Shown here piece by piece: positions 1 through 7,702 of a stretch of DNA of 8,591 bases (position 1 is its first letter; every line of letters starts with the position of its first letter). Origin of the DNA: Dehalococcoidia bacterium. Its GTDB lineage: Bacteria; Chloroflexota; Dehalococcoidia; Dehalococcoidales; DAOWLH01. The DNA lies in the NCBI GenBank assembly GCA_030643515.1, contig DAOWLH010000038.1, positions 1 through 8,591 on the forward strand. The letters run 5' to 3'. The position numbers and the translations under genes are program-made. The notes beneath the pieces are model-generated. The model searched no databases. It saw only the letters and a list, made by a program, of their open reading frames with translations, and was not told where the DNA came from.

Positions 1-10
1 CTTTTTTCAT
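1..10 (-). CDS. Possible start of a further minus-strand gene (partial)
   Basis: Reading the minus strand, an ATG at 10..8 is followed by two Lys codons and then the window ends. It is preceded by AAGGTGAGG, a good Shine-Dalgarno match, with GGTGA about 6 bases from the ATG. The spacing of 21 bases after the comM stop fits a second gene in the same minus-strand transcription unit. A Met-Lys-Lys start is common in exported proteins, but three codons cannot show any function. The call rests only on the ribosome-binding site and position. Confidence 0.35.
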
Positions 11-31
11 CTCGCCTCACCTTCTGCTCAC

Positions 32-1552
32 CTAGAACGTCCGCCTGGGGCGATACTGGATGGCCTCGGCAACATGCTCCGCCCCTATTATATCACTATC
101 GGCCAGGTCGGCGATGGTACGGGCCAGTTTCAAGACACGATGGAAAGCGCGTGCCGAGAGATGCATTTGCTCCATAGCTCTCTTCAGCAGGGCCTGAGCA
201 TCCTCTTCCGTCTGGCAGAACTCCCTTATTTCAGGCAGCATCATCTCAGCATTGCAGGTCACCGCCGTGCCGGTGAAGCGTTCAAGCTGCCTTCCCCGTG
301 CAGCAATAACCCGTTCTCTCACTTTTTTTGAAGATTCACCCAGCCGGTTCGAAGCCAGCTTTTCATAGTCTATGTGCGGCACCTCAGCGAAGATGTCAAC
401 TCTATCCATAAAGGGGCCACTGATGCGCTTTTGATAGCGTGCCACCAGCCCCAGAGAGCAGCTGCACTGGCGGAAAAGGTCGCCAAAGAACCCACAGGGA
501 CAGGGATTCATCGCCGCCACCAGCATAAAGTTGGCCGGGAAGGTTAATGTCCCCCTGGCCCGGCTGATGGTGACCACCTTATCTTCAAGAGGCTGGCGCA
601 GTATCTCAAGCAATGAATGACCAAACTCGGGCAGCTCATCAAGGAAGAGTACCCCACGGTGACTGAGGCTGATTTCACCTGGCCTCGGCCAGTGGCCTCC
701 GCCGACCAGGCCGGCATTGAATATGGTGTGGTGCGGGGCGCGGAAGGGGCGACTTCTGATAAGGGGCGTATCCCGGGACAAGAGGCCGCTGACACTGTAA
801 ATCTTGGTAACCTCAAGGGCTTCCTCTACGGTCATCAGGGGAAGTATCCCCGACAATGCGCGAGCCAGCATAGTTTTACCGCTGCCCGGGGGGCCGCACA
901 TAATAGCGTTGTGCCCGCCGGCAGCTGCCACCTCCAGAGCCCGCTTGACGTGCTCCTGGCCCTTAATATGGGCAAGGTCGATAGCGGGGGGTAGCTCTGC
1001 ATTGTCAGATTCGACTGTGGCAGGAACATACTCGGATGGGCCAACCTCTCCGGCAAGATATCTGGCGAGGTGAGACAATGAAGCGAGGGGGAGTGTTTTT
1101 ACATCCTTAATCAGCGATGCCTCCCTGGCATCGGAATCAGGGACGACCACATCATCCAGCCCTTTCTTCTGAGCCAGCGCAACCATTGGCAAAATACCGC
1201 TTGTATGGCGCAGGCTGCCATCGAGGGACAGTTCCCCAAGAAAGAGTGTCCGCGAGTGATCGGCCTCAAGCTGCCCTGAACTGGTAAGGATACCGACAGC
1301 AATGGGCAAATCGTAAGCGGGGCCGGCCTTTTTGAGATCGGCCGGAGCCAGATTTACCACGATGCGTTTCAACGGAAAGCTGTAGCCGGAATTGCGGATA
1401 GCCGCCCGCACCCTTTCCTTGGCTTCCTGGACAGCAGTATCAGGCAGGCCGACTATAGTAAATGCGGGCAGCCCTGATGAGATATCAACCTCAACCTCAA
1501 CAAGGGCCCCCTCCAACCCCACCAGGGCGCAACTTATCACCTTGGCAAGCAT
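32..1552 (-). CDS. comM: ComM/YifB-family Mg-chelatase-like AAA+ ATPase
   Basis: Complete 506-residue protein of the YifB/ComM family, close to the usual length of about 500. Residues 1 to about 165 form the S5/Lon-protease-like N-terminal (ChlI) domain, with the family hallmark GLPAFTIVGLPDTAVQEAKE around 27-46. The AAA+ core starts near 195: Walker A GPPGSGKT at 220-227, Walker B VLFLDE at 301-306, and a four-cysteine cluster (C351, C353, C363, C365) in the typical MNPCPCG...CSCS segment. The C-terminal Mg-chelatase domain holds the sensor-like LSARAFHR at 465-472 and ends YRPRR. In competent bacteria ComM is a hexameric helicase that promotes branch migration during natural transformation; its role in non-competent species is unclear. 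I chose the ATG at 1552 because MLAKV is the normal family start and a promoter lies just upstream. An in-frame GTG at 1603 would add 17 residues that do not look like the family. The gene is divergent from nusA. Confidence 0.93.
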   Translation of the reverse strand: MLAKVISCALVGLEGALVEVEVDISSGLPAFTIVGLPDTAVQEAKERVRAAIRNSGYSFPLKRIVVNLAPADLKKAGPAYDLPIAVGILTSSGQLEADHSRTLFLGELSLDGSLRHTSGILPMVALAQKKGLDDVVVPDSDAREASLIKDVKTLPLASLSHLARYLAGEVGPSEYVPATVESDNAELPPAIDLAHIKGQEHVKRALEVAAAGGHNAIMCGPPGSGKTMLARALSGILPLMTVEEALEVTKIYSVSGLLSRDTPLIRSRPFRAPHHTIFNAGLVGGGHWPRPGEISLSHRGVLFLDELPEFGHSLLEILRQPLEDKVVTISRARGTLTFPANFMLVAAMNPCPCGFFGDLFRQCSCSLGLVARYQKRISGPFMDRVDIFAEVPHIDYEKLASNRLGESSKKVRERVIAARGRQLERFTGTAVTCNAEMMLPEIREFCQTEEDAQALLKRAMEQMHLSARAFHRVLKLARTIADLADSDIIGAEHVAEAIQYRPRRTF

Positions 1553-1568
1553 AACGTTCTTCGCCACT

Positions 1569-1597
1569 ATGTTAGCCCGAAGCCTCCCAAGTGTCAA
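1569..1597 (-). promoter_or_regulatory. Putative sigma-70-type promoter for comM
   Basis: On the minus strand a perfect -35 TTGACA (1597-1592) is followed after exactly 17 bases by TAACAT (1574-1569), which matches four of six -10 positions including the key T1, A2 and T6. Transcription would begin near 1562, leaving a leader of only about 10 bases before the ATG at 1552. The GTG at 1603 would lie upstream of this promoter, which supports the shorter protein. This is inferred from consensus matching only. Confidence 0.5.
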
Positions 1598-1623
1598 TTG
1601 CACGGTTGATACCCTGGGGGCTA

Positions 1624-1652
1624 TTGCATCTTGCCAGCGGTTGTGCTATACT
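1624..1652 (+). promoter_or_regulatory. Putative extended -10 promoter for the nusA operon
   Basis: TATACT at 1647-1652 matches five of six -10 positions and is preceded by TGC, giving an extended -10 element. A weak -35 TTGCAT lies at 1624-1629 with a 17-base spacer. Predicted transcription start is near A1659 or G1660, giving a leader of about 87 bases before the nusA ATG. It does not overlap the divergent comM promoter. The weak -35 is compatible with an extended -10 promoter. Confidence 0.55.
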
Positions 1653-1682
1653 CCTGGTAGAATAAAAAAAGATTCTTTCCGG

Positions 1683-1708
1683 AGTGGGTTTAAACCCACT
1701 TTTTTATT
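1683..1708 (+). terminator. Terminator-like hairpin in the nusA leader (possible attenuator)
   Basis: Bases 1683-1700, AGTGGGTTTAAACCCACT, are a perfect 18-base palindrome. As RNA it would form a stem of about 7 base pairs closed by a UUAA loop. It runs straight into six T residues (1700-1705) and then ATT, the form of an intrinsic terminator. It lies downstream of the predicted nusA promoter and upstream of nusA, so it would give a transcript of about 47 bases if active. The A-rich 1661-1669 is complementary to the T-run 1700-1708 and could pair with it. Because the DNA is also a perfect palindrome, it could instead bind a dimeric protein. Confidence 0.55.
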
Positions 1709-1724
1709 GCGATGGGAAATAGAT

Positions 1725-1740
1725 AACTGGAGGACCAGTT
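1725..1740 (+). promoter_or_regulatory. Hairpin presenting the nusA Shine-Dalgarno in its loop
   Basis: AACTGG (1725-1730) and CCAGTT (1735-1740) are perfectly complementary and enclose AGGA (1731-1734). The nusA ribosome-binding site GGAGG (1729-1733) is therefore split between the top of the stem and the loop. It lies 12 bases before the ATG, slightly long for a linear spacer. Folding could shorten the effective distance or limit access to the site. This is the only plausible ribosome-binding site for nusA. Confidence 0.5.
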
Positions 1741-1745
1741 CCCAG

Positions 1746-3107
1746 ATGAAGAGCGATTTTTTGCTTGCCATAACACAACTCTCAGCCGAGAAAAACCTGT
1801 CTAAAGAGGTAGTGCTCGGGGCAGTAGAGGCGGCGCTGGCATCAGCCTACCGCAAGAATAGCTTTGCGCCCAATCAGGAAATTTCAGTCAAAATAAACCC
1901 TGCCAGCGGCCGGGTTGAAGTCTGGGCGGAGAAAACAGTAGTCGAACAGGTATCGGACAGCCGATGCGAGGTATCACTGAAGGAAGCTCTCAAACTAAAT
2001 CCCGATACCCAGCTTGAGGATACCATCTATATTGAGGACACACCGCATAATGCCGGGCGCATCGCCGCCCAAACGGCCAAACAGGTTATCCTGCAACGCC
2101 TTCACGAAGCGGAGCACAGCGCCATCTACGAGGAGTATACCGACAAGCAGGGTGATATTATCACCGGCATGATACGCCGTATTGAGTCCCGGCAGGTATT
2201 TGTTGACCTGGGCCGGTCCGAGGCGATAATGCCCCAAGCAGAGCAAGCTCCTAACGAGAGGTATCGCGTCGGGCAAAGGCTCAAGGTTTATCTTGTAGAG
2301 GTGTCACAGACTGCCAAAGGGCCGGTGCTCATTGTGTCACGGTCACACCCGAATCTACTACGCCGGCTGTTCGAACTTGAAGTACCCGAAATATATAATG
2401 GGACCGTCGAAATCAAAGCGGTTGCCCGTGAGGCCGGCTTCCGGAGTAAAGTAGCCGTAGCCGCCCGTCAGGAAGGAATCGACCCCGTTGGCTGCTGCGT
2501 CGGACTGAGAGGCATTCGCATACAGAACATTGTCAATGAACTTAATGGCGAAAAGATTGATGTCGTCGCCTGGAGCTCCGATATGGCCACCTTTATTACC
2601 AGTGCCATCAGTCCCGCCCAGGTAGCCCATGTCGAGCTGCATGAGGAACAGTCAGCCACCGTCGTCATCCCCGACCGGCAGCTTTCCCTGGCTATCGGCA
2701 AGGAAGGACAGAATGTCAGGCTGGCAGTAAAACTCACCGGCTGGCGGATTGACATCAAGGGCGCCTCTGAGCATGAGCGGGAAAGAGCCGAGGCAGCCAA
2801 AGATGAAGTGCCTGCCGATGAAGAGCTTGGCGCCGAAGTGCCAGAGCCGAGCCCCGTTTCAGCCGAAGTGACTCCCCAAGCTGCTGAAGCTTTTACGGAA
2901 GTAGCGGCAGCCCCAGCGGTAGATGTCAAGCCAATCCGCTTCGCTGAAGAAGTGCTGGCGACAGCCAAGGCTAAGCCCCAGACGAAGGACAAAAAGAAGA
3001 AAAAGAAGACCGCACGCAAAGAAAGCGCTGTTGACGGCATACGGTTGAAAAAGAAGCGCCGTGTTGCAATCCCGGAAGATGAAGATGAAGAGACAGACTA
3101 TTACTAA
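1746..3107 (+). CDS. nusA: Transcription termination/antitermination factor NusA
   Basis: Complete 453-residue NusA, which binds RNA polymerase and nascent RNA to control pausing, termination and antitermination. The N-terminal polymerase-binding domain covers residues 1 to about 130. The S1 domain (about 135-200) opens with [23 protein letters not shown]1 (about 205-280) has the [14 protein letters not shown] motif at 253-266, and KH2 (about 285-340) has [20 protein letters not shown] at 316-335. Residues from about 341 to 453 are a low-complexity tail: an acidic Ala/Pro/Glu stretch, then a Lys-rich block (414-439), then an acidic end [10 protein letters not shown]. The open frame extends back to 1392, but family similarity begins at the ATG at 1746 and no alternative start codon lies near the ribosome-binding site. 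It is first in the operon and overlaps ylxR by 23 bases. The leader carries a terminator-like hairpin and an SD hairpin, so attenuation or autoregulation is possible. Confidence 0.96.
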   Translation: MKSDFLLAITQLSAEKNLSKEVVLGAVEAALASAYRKNSFAPNQEISVKINPASGRVEVWAEKTVVEQVSDSRCEVSLKEALKLNPDTQLEDTIYIEDTPHNAGRIAAQTAKQVILQRLHEAEHSAIYEEYTDKQGDIITGMIRRIESRQVFVDLGRSEAIMPQAEQAPNERYRVGQRLKVYLVEVSQTAKGPVLIVSRSHPNLLRRLFELEVPEIYNGTVEIKAVAREAGFRSKVAVAARQEGIDPVGCCVGLRGIRIQNIVNELNGEKIDVVAWSSDMATFITSAISPAQVAHVELHEEQSATVVIPDRQLSLAIGKEGQNVRLAVKLTGWRIDIKGASEHERERAEAAKDEVPADEELGAEVPEPSPVSAEVTPQAAEAFTEVAAAPAVDVKPIRFAEEVLATAKAKPQTKDKKKKKKTARKESAVDGIRLKKKRRVAIPEDEDEETDYY

Positions 3108-3372
3108 GCACGTTCCTATGCGGACCTGCATCGGATGCCGCGAGATAAAGCCCAAGCGAGGCATGATACGCCTGGTACGGACAGGCAATGGATTCGTCAA
3201 GGTCGATAGCGGCGGTAAAGAGGCAGGGAGGGGTGCCTACCTGTGCCCCAACACGAATTGCTGGCAAGATGGGTTGACAACCGGTCGCCTGGAGCATACC
3301 CTACGGGCTGAAATCACCCATGAAAACCGGAAACAGATCATGGAGCAGGGCAAGACGATAGTCGGAGGTTAG
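3085..3372 (+). CDS. ylxR: YlxR/RnpM-family small RNA-binding protein (DUF448)
   Basis: A 95-residue member of the YlxR family, typical in length and in its place between nusA and infB. Family hallmarks are visible: [14 protein letters not shown] at 11-24 and GRGAYLC at 48-54. In Bacillus subtilis the homologue (RnpM) binds RNase P RNA and modulates its activity; in other bacteria the protein has been linked to gene regulation. The most likely start is the ATG at 3085, with GGAAG at 3074-3078 six bases upstream. The ATG at 3079 touches that site and is less likely. The start lies inside the nusA acidic-tail codons, so the genes overlap by 23 bases and are probably translationally coupled. The codons for its last residues (VGG) carry the infB ribosome-binding site. 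Confidence 0.9.
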   Translation: MKRQTITKHVPMRTCIGCREIKPKRGMIRLVRTGNGFVKVDSGGKEAGRGAYLCPNTNCWQDGLTTGRLEHTLRAEITHENRKQIMEQGKTIVGG

Positions 3373-3375
3373 CTG

Positions 3376-5190
3376 GTGGTCGAAGCAGACAAGCAAGATA
3401 GTAACACTGAATCACCAGGACAGAAGGCTGATAAGACGACAGCGGCAACTTCGCTTGCACTCCCGCACAGCCTCAGCGTCAGACAGCTGGCGGAACTCCT
3501 GGGAGCCAGCGCCGTTGATGTCATCAAGCGACTAATGAAAAATGGCATCATGGCCAATATAAACCAGGTGATTGACTATGACGCCGCCGCAGCGGTGTCC
3601 GCTGCCTTTGGCTACGAAGCCCACCCCCAACCCCAGGCAGCGTATCGGCAGGCCAGCGTCATCAGTGAGATAAAGAAGCAGCAACTCCTGGCTGAAGACA
3701 CCAGTCTTAAACCGCGGCCACCGGTAATCACCATCATGGGACATGTTGACCACGGTAAGACGCGGCTGCTCGATGCTATCCGGCAGACCAACGTAATGGA
3801 CACCGAAGCCGGCGGCATTACCCAGCACATCGGCGCCTACCAGGTGGAATCCGACGGCTATAAGATTACCTTTCTGGACACACCCGGCCATGAGGCATTC
3901 ACTGCCATGCGGGCACGGGGTGCCCGGGTAACCGATATCACCGTGCTGGTAGTCGCCGCCGACGATGGGGTGAAACCACAGACCCTGGAAGCCATCGACC
4001 ACGCCAAGGCCGCCGGTGTACCCATTGTGGTCGCCATCAATAAGATGGACAAGCCGGATGTCAACCCGGATGTAGTCAAGCAGCAGCTGGCCGATGCCGG
4101 CCTGGTGGTGGAAGAATGGGGTGGTGACACAATATGTGTCTTAACCTCGGCCAAAGCCAAGGAGGGCATTTCCGAGCTTCTGGAGAACCTTCTACTGGTG
4201 GCCGAGATGGAGAACCTCAGGGCAGACCCGACACAACCGGCCAGGGGAGTGGTTATCGAAGCCAGGCTGGATAAAACAAAGGGGCCGTTAGCGACAGTGC
4301 TGGTCCACGACGGAACACTCAGACTGAGTGATACAGTGGTCGTTGGCAATACCTGGGGTAAAGTCAAGGCAATGTTCAACGACACCGGCAGGCGGCTGCG
4401 CCGGGCCAGGCCGTCAACCCCGGCTGTCATCCTCGGCCTGCATAGCGTACCCAAGGCAGGAGATACCCTGAGCAGCGTCAGCGGTGAGCGCCAGGCGCGG
4501 GCTTTGGCAGAGCAACATCTTAAGGAAACGGCAACACCGAAATCAATCAGCCTGACAAACCTTTATGACCAGATAAGTACCGGCAAGGTCACCAAGCTCA
4601 ACATCGTTCTCAAGGCCGATGTCGAAGGCAGCCTCGAGCCGATAAAAGCATCTCTCGGCAGGTTGGGCCCCGACGAGGTTCAGGTTAACATTATCCATAG
4701 CTCAAGCGGCAATGTCACTGAGAGCGATGTCATGCTGGCCATTGCTTCCCAGGGGCTCATCGTCGCCTTTAATACCAAGGTCGAGACCGGTGCACAGCGG
4801 CAGGCCGACGCCGAAGGTATCGATATCCGCCACTACAACGTAATCTACGACCTGGCAAACGACGTTGAAAAAGCACTCCAGGGCTTGCTTGAGCCCGAGA
4901 TTATCGAGGTCATTGAAGGACGTGCCGAGGTAAGGGCTATTTTCACCAGCAAGAAGAGCAAGGTAGCCGGTGTCTATGTCACCGAAGGCAAGGTAACACG
5001 AGAAGTGGCAACCAGGGTACGCCGCAAAGATGAAATTATAGCCGAGTCTATAGTCAGCAGCCTGAGACGCTTTAAGGACAACGTTAGAGAGGTAACCGCC
5101 GGCTATGAGTGCGGTATCAGCCTTAAAGACTTCAACGACTTTGAAGTCGGCGATATTCTGGAGTTCTTCAAAAAGGAGAAGGCCGGCTAG
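3376..5190 (+). CDS. infB: Translation initiation factor IF-2
   Basis: Complete 604-residue IF2, the GTPase that brings fMet-tRNA to the 30S subunit and promotes subunit joining. A short unstructured lead (1-28) is followed by an IF2-N domain (about 30-83, [20 protein letters not shown]). The G domain shows G1 GHVDHGKT at 122-129, G2 with T149 in GGITQHIG, G3 DTPGH at 168-172, G4 NKMD at 222-225 and G5 SAK at 258-260. Domain II covers about 290-385, the linker/domain III about 405-500, and the C2 fMet-tRNA-binding domain ends with [20 protein letters not shown] (577-596). The protein is at the short end for the family because the long charged N-terminal extension of, for example, E. coli IF2 is missing. 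The start is GTG at 3376 with GGAGG at 3364-3368, seven bases away and inside the end of ylxR. The gap to ylxR is 3 bases. Confidence 0.97.
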   Translation: MVEADKQDSNTESPGQKADKTTAATSLALPHSLSVRQLAELLGASAVDVIKRLMKNGIMANINQVIDYDAAAAVSAAFGYEAHPQPQAAYRQASVISEIKKQQLLAEDTSLKPRPPVITIMGHVDHGKTRLLDAIRQTNVMDTEAGGITQHIGAYQVESDGYKITFLDTPGHEAFTAMRARGARVTDITVLVVAADDGVKPQTLEAIDHAKAAGVPIVVAINKMDKPDVNPDVVKQQLADAGLVVEEWGGDTICVLTSAKAKEGISELLENLLLVAEMENLRADPTQPARGVVIEARLDKTKGPLATVLVHDGTLRLSDTVVVGNTWGKVKAMFNDTGRRLRRARPSTPAVILGLHSVPKAGDTLSSVSGERQARALAEQHLKETATPKSISLTNLYDQISTGKVTKLNIVLKADVEGSLEPIKASLGRLGPDEVQVNIIHSSSGNVTESDVMLAIASQGLIVAFNTKVETGAQRQADAEGIDIRHYNVIYDLANDVEKALQGLLEPEIIEVIEGRAEVRAIFTSKKSKVAGVYVTEGKVTREVATRVRRKDEIIAESIVSSLRRFKDNVREVTAGYECGISLKDFNDFEVGDILEFFKKEKAG

Positions 5191-5200
5191 AGGACTGGTA

Positions 5201-5551
5201 ATGGCACACCGCATCGAACGGGTGAACCACCTCATCCGCCGGGAAATCAGCGAATTACTGCAGCGCCAGGTCAAAGACCCCCGGCTTGGCCATCTTTTAT
5301 CCATCACCGAAGTTGCCACCTCAGCCGACTTAAGGCACGCCAAGGTTTTTGTTAGCTGTATCTGCAGCCCGGAAGAGAAAAAGGAGATACTCAGCACGCT
5401 TGATACCGCATCCGGCTTCCTGCACAATGAACTGGTCAGACGCATCCGGCTGCGACGTATTCCCGAGCTCAACTTCATCTGGGATAGCTCCATCGAAGAG
5501 GGAGCCCGCATCATAGAGCTGATAGACCGGGTCAACAAGGATAATAAATAA
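5201..5551 (+). CDS. rbfA: 30S ribosome-binding factor RbfA
   Basis: A 116-residue RbfA, a single KH-type domain protein that binds immature 30S subunits and assists 16S rRNA 5'-end maturation. Family features are RIERVNHLIRREISELLQ at 4-21, the KDPRLGHLLSITEVATSADL segment at 25-44 followed by RHAKVFVS (45-52), and the C-terminal RRIPELNFIWDSSIEEG (85-101). A70-S71-G72 marks the expected KH interhelical bend. The start is ATG at 5201, with AGAGGA at 5189-5194 overlapping the infB stop and six bases before the ATG. The frame is open upstream to 5105, but that part overlaps infB and lacks family similarity. It lies 10 bases after infB and 2 bases before truB, so it is almost certainly part of the operon. 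Confidence 0.94.
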   Translation: MAHRIERVNHLIRREISELLQRQVKDPRLGHLLSITEVATSADLRHAKVFVSCICSPEEKKEILSTLDTASGFLHNELVRRIRLRRIPELNFIWDSSIEEGARIIELIDRVNKDNK

Positions 5552-5553
5552 CC

Positions 5554-6486
5554 GTGGATGGTATATTGAACATCAACAAACCGCCCGGCTTTACCTCTTT
5601 CGCCATCGTGTCCCGGGTCAGGCGGCTTTCAGGGGAGCGTCGTACCGGGCATGCCGGCACCCTGGACCCAACCGCCAGCGGCGTTCTGCCCGTCTGCCTC
5701 GGCCAGGGGACACGGGTTGTCGAGTTTTTGATGGATGCGGTAAAGGTGTATCGGGCGCAGATTGAGCTGGGAGTGACTACCGATACCTACGATGCCGCCG
5801 GCAAAGTTACTTGCCAGACAGACCCGTCACCGGTCAGCCGACGGCGGATTGAAGCGGCGCTTGACTCCTTCCGTGGCTCCATAGAGCAGGTGCCACCAAT
5901 GTACAGTGCACTTAAATACAAAGGCCAGCGCCTGTACCATCTGGCACGGGCCGGCATTACCATCAACCGAAAAAGCCGGACAGCCCATATACACCGCCTG
6001 AAGCTGGTTTGTTTTGAGCCCCCTCTACTTACACTGGAAATAGAATGCGGCAAGGGCACCTACGTACGCTCCCTGGCCCACGACCTGGGCCAGTTGCTTG
6101 GTTGCGGCGCCCACCTGAAGGAGCTGGCTCGCCTGAGATACGGCCCCTTCGTTATCAAGGATGCCAGCACTCTGGAGCAAATCGAGCAAGGCAAAAATGA
6201 CTGGCAGAGGTTGCTCTATCCGATAGATTTCGTGCTGTCTCACTGGCCGGCGGTTGTCCTGGGGGAGGAACAGGAGAAGCTGGTAAGAAACGGCAGTTGC
6301 ATAGAGCTAAACGAAGGCGCCCATAGCGATAAACGAGGAAGGTGCCGTGCCTACAGCCATGACGGCAGCTTTCTAGCTGTGCTCGGTTTTGATAGCGAGA
6401 AGGGCCACTGGCAGCCGCAGAAGGTCTTTGCCCGGCCAGGTCAGCAGCACCACCGGGGCTGTCAGGCTCTTGACAGCCACTCGTAA
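5554..6486 (+). CDS. truB: tRNA pseudouridine(55) synthase TruB
   Basis: A 310-residue TruB, which makes pseudouridine at position 55 of the tRNA T-loop. The protein starts MDGILNINKPPGFTSF, the usual family opening, from a GTG at 5554. AAGGA at 5537-5541 lies 12 bases upstream, within the end of rbfA. The catalytic motif GHAGTLDPTASGVLP is at 32-46, with D38 as the catalytic aspartate. Other conserved segments are QVPPMYSALKYKGQRLY (112-128) and CGKGTYVRSLAHDLG (165-179). A TruB_C/PUA-like region covers about 232-291. The last 15 to 19 residues, after QKVFA, look like an extra tail whose codons overlap the inverted repeat and promoter of the next gene. It is the last gene of the translation operon; nrnA, ribF and rpsO, often found nearby in other bacteria, are not present here. 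Confidence 0.95.
   Translation: MDGILNINKPPGFTSFAIVSRVRRLSGERRTGHAGTLDPTASGVLPVCLGQGTRVVEFLMDAVKVYRAQIELGVTTDTYDAAGKVTCQTDPSPVSRRRIEAALDSFRGSIEQVPPMYSALKYKGQRLYHLARAGITINRKSRTAHIHRLKLVCFEPPLLTLEIECGKGTYVRSLAHDLGQLLGCGAHLKELARLRYGPFVIKDASTLEQIEQGKNDWQRLLYPIDFVLSHWPAVVLGEEQEKLVRNGSCIELNEGAHSDKRGRCRAYSHDGSFLAVLGFDSEKGHWQPQKVFARPGQQHHRGCQALDSHS
6457..6478. repeat. Perfect 8-base inverted repeat overlapping the ino1 -35 element
   Basis: GGCTGTCA (6457-6464) and TGACAGCC (6471-6478) are exact reverse complements separated by six bases. The repeat lies in the last codons of truB, and its right arm shares TGACA with the -35 box at 6470-6475. It could be an operator for a dimeric regulator of ino1. 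It could equally act in the truB mRNA as a 3'-end hairpin with an 8-base-pair stem; no T-run follows, so a standard intrinsic terminator is unlikely. Confidence 0.6.
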
Positions 6487-6498
6487 AATGGATATAGT
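6470..6498 (+). promoter_or_regulatory. Near-consensus sigma-70-type promoter for ino1
   Basis: A perfect TTGACA (6470-6475) is followed after exactly 17 bases by TATAGT (6493-6498), five of six matches to the -10 consensus. Transcription should start near 6504-6506, after the truB stop at 6484-6486. This gives a leader of about 30 bases before the TTG at 6535. It is the best promoter match in the window and would uncouple ino1 from the translation operon. Confidence 0.7.
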
Positions 6499-6534
6499 TC
6501 ATTGGTTTCTTCGTTGCCAGAAAGGGGTAAATAT

Positions 6535-7659
<1,125 letters not shown>

Positions 7660-7670
7660 CTGGCGAAAAC

Positions 7671-7693
7671 CCTAAATGCTATGGCGGTTTAGG
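7671..7693 (+). promoter_or_regulatory. Small stem-loop before the glycosyltransferase
   Basis: CCTAAA (7671-7676) and TTTAGG (7688-7693) are exact complements separated by 11 bases. The 3' arm contains AGG, the only Shine-Dalgarno-like motif near the glycosyltransferase ATG at 7703. The structure could reduce initiation, or mean nothing. No T-run follows and no convincing promoter is seen in the 43-base gap, so ino1 and the glycosyltransferase are probably co-transcribed. Confidence 0.3.
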
Positions 7694-7702
7694 CGGCCAC
7701 TA

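Noticed and set aside
617..994. Plus-strand open frame of 125 codons inside comM
   Set aside because: It lies opposite the Walker A/Walker B region of comM; its composition reflects the antisense of that conserved domain.
1553..1603. GTG at 1603 as the comM start
   Set aside because: The added 17 residues do not match the family start (MLAKV...), and the codon lies upstream of the predicted comM promoter.
1392..1745. Open frame continuing upstream of the nusA ATG (118 extra residues)
   Set aside because: It runs antisense over the start of comM and through the promoters and palindrome. It has no NusA similarity, and the family N-terminus begins at 1746 with a ribosome-binding site just before it.
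2986..3020. A-rich Lys codon run in nusA as a programmed frameshift or slippage site
   Set aside because: The A runs are interrupted by G every few bases. The zero frame continues to a normal end next to ylxR, and no stimulatory structure is evident.
2468..3040. Minus-strand open frame of 190 codons with a phenylalanine run resembling a signal peptide
   Set aside because: It is the exact antisense of the nusA tail; the Phe run mirrors the Lys codons and the Ser/Ala bias mirrors the Ala/Glu-rich region. No ribosome-binding context or family motif was seen.
4702..5538. Minus-strand open frame of 278 codons across the infB/rbfA junction
   Set aside because: It is fully antisense to two well-conserved genes, of low complexity, and without recognisable motifs.
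6457..6486. Inverted repeat at the end of truB as an ordinary intrinsic terminator
   Set aside because: The stem is good, but no T-run follows the right arm, and the same bases form a -35 box. It is better described as an inverted repeat of uncertain role.
6502..6534. TTG codons at 6502 and 6514 as ino1 starts
   Set aside because: The first lies just before the predicted transcription start and the second about 10 bases after it. Neither has a good ribosome-binding site, while TTG at 6535 has AAAGGGG seven bases upstream.
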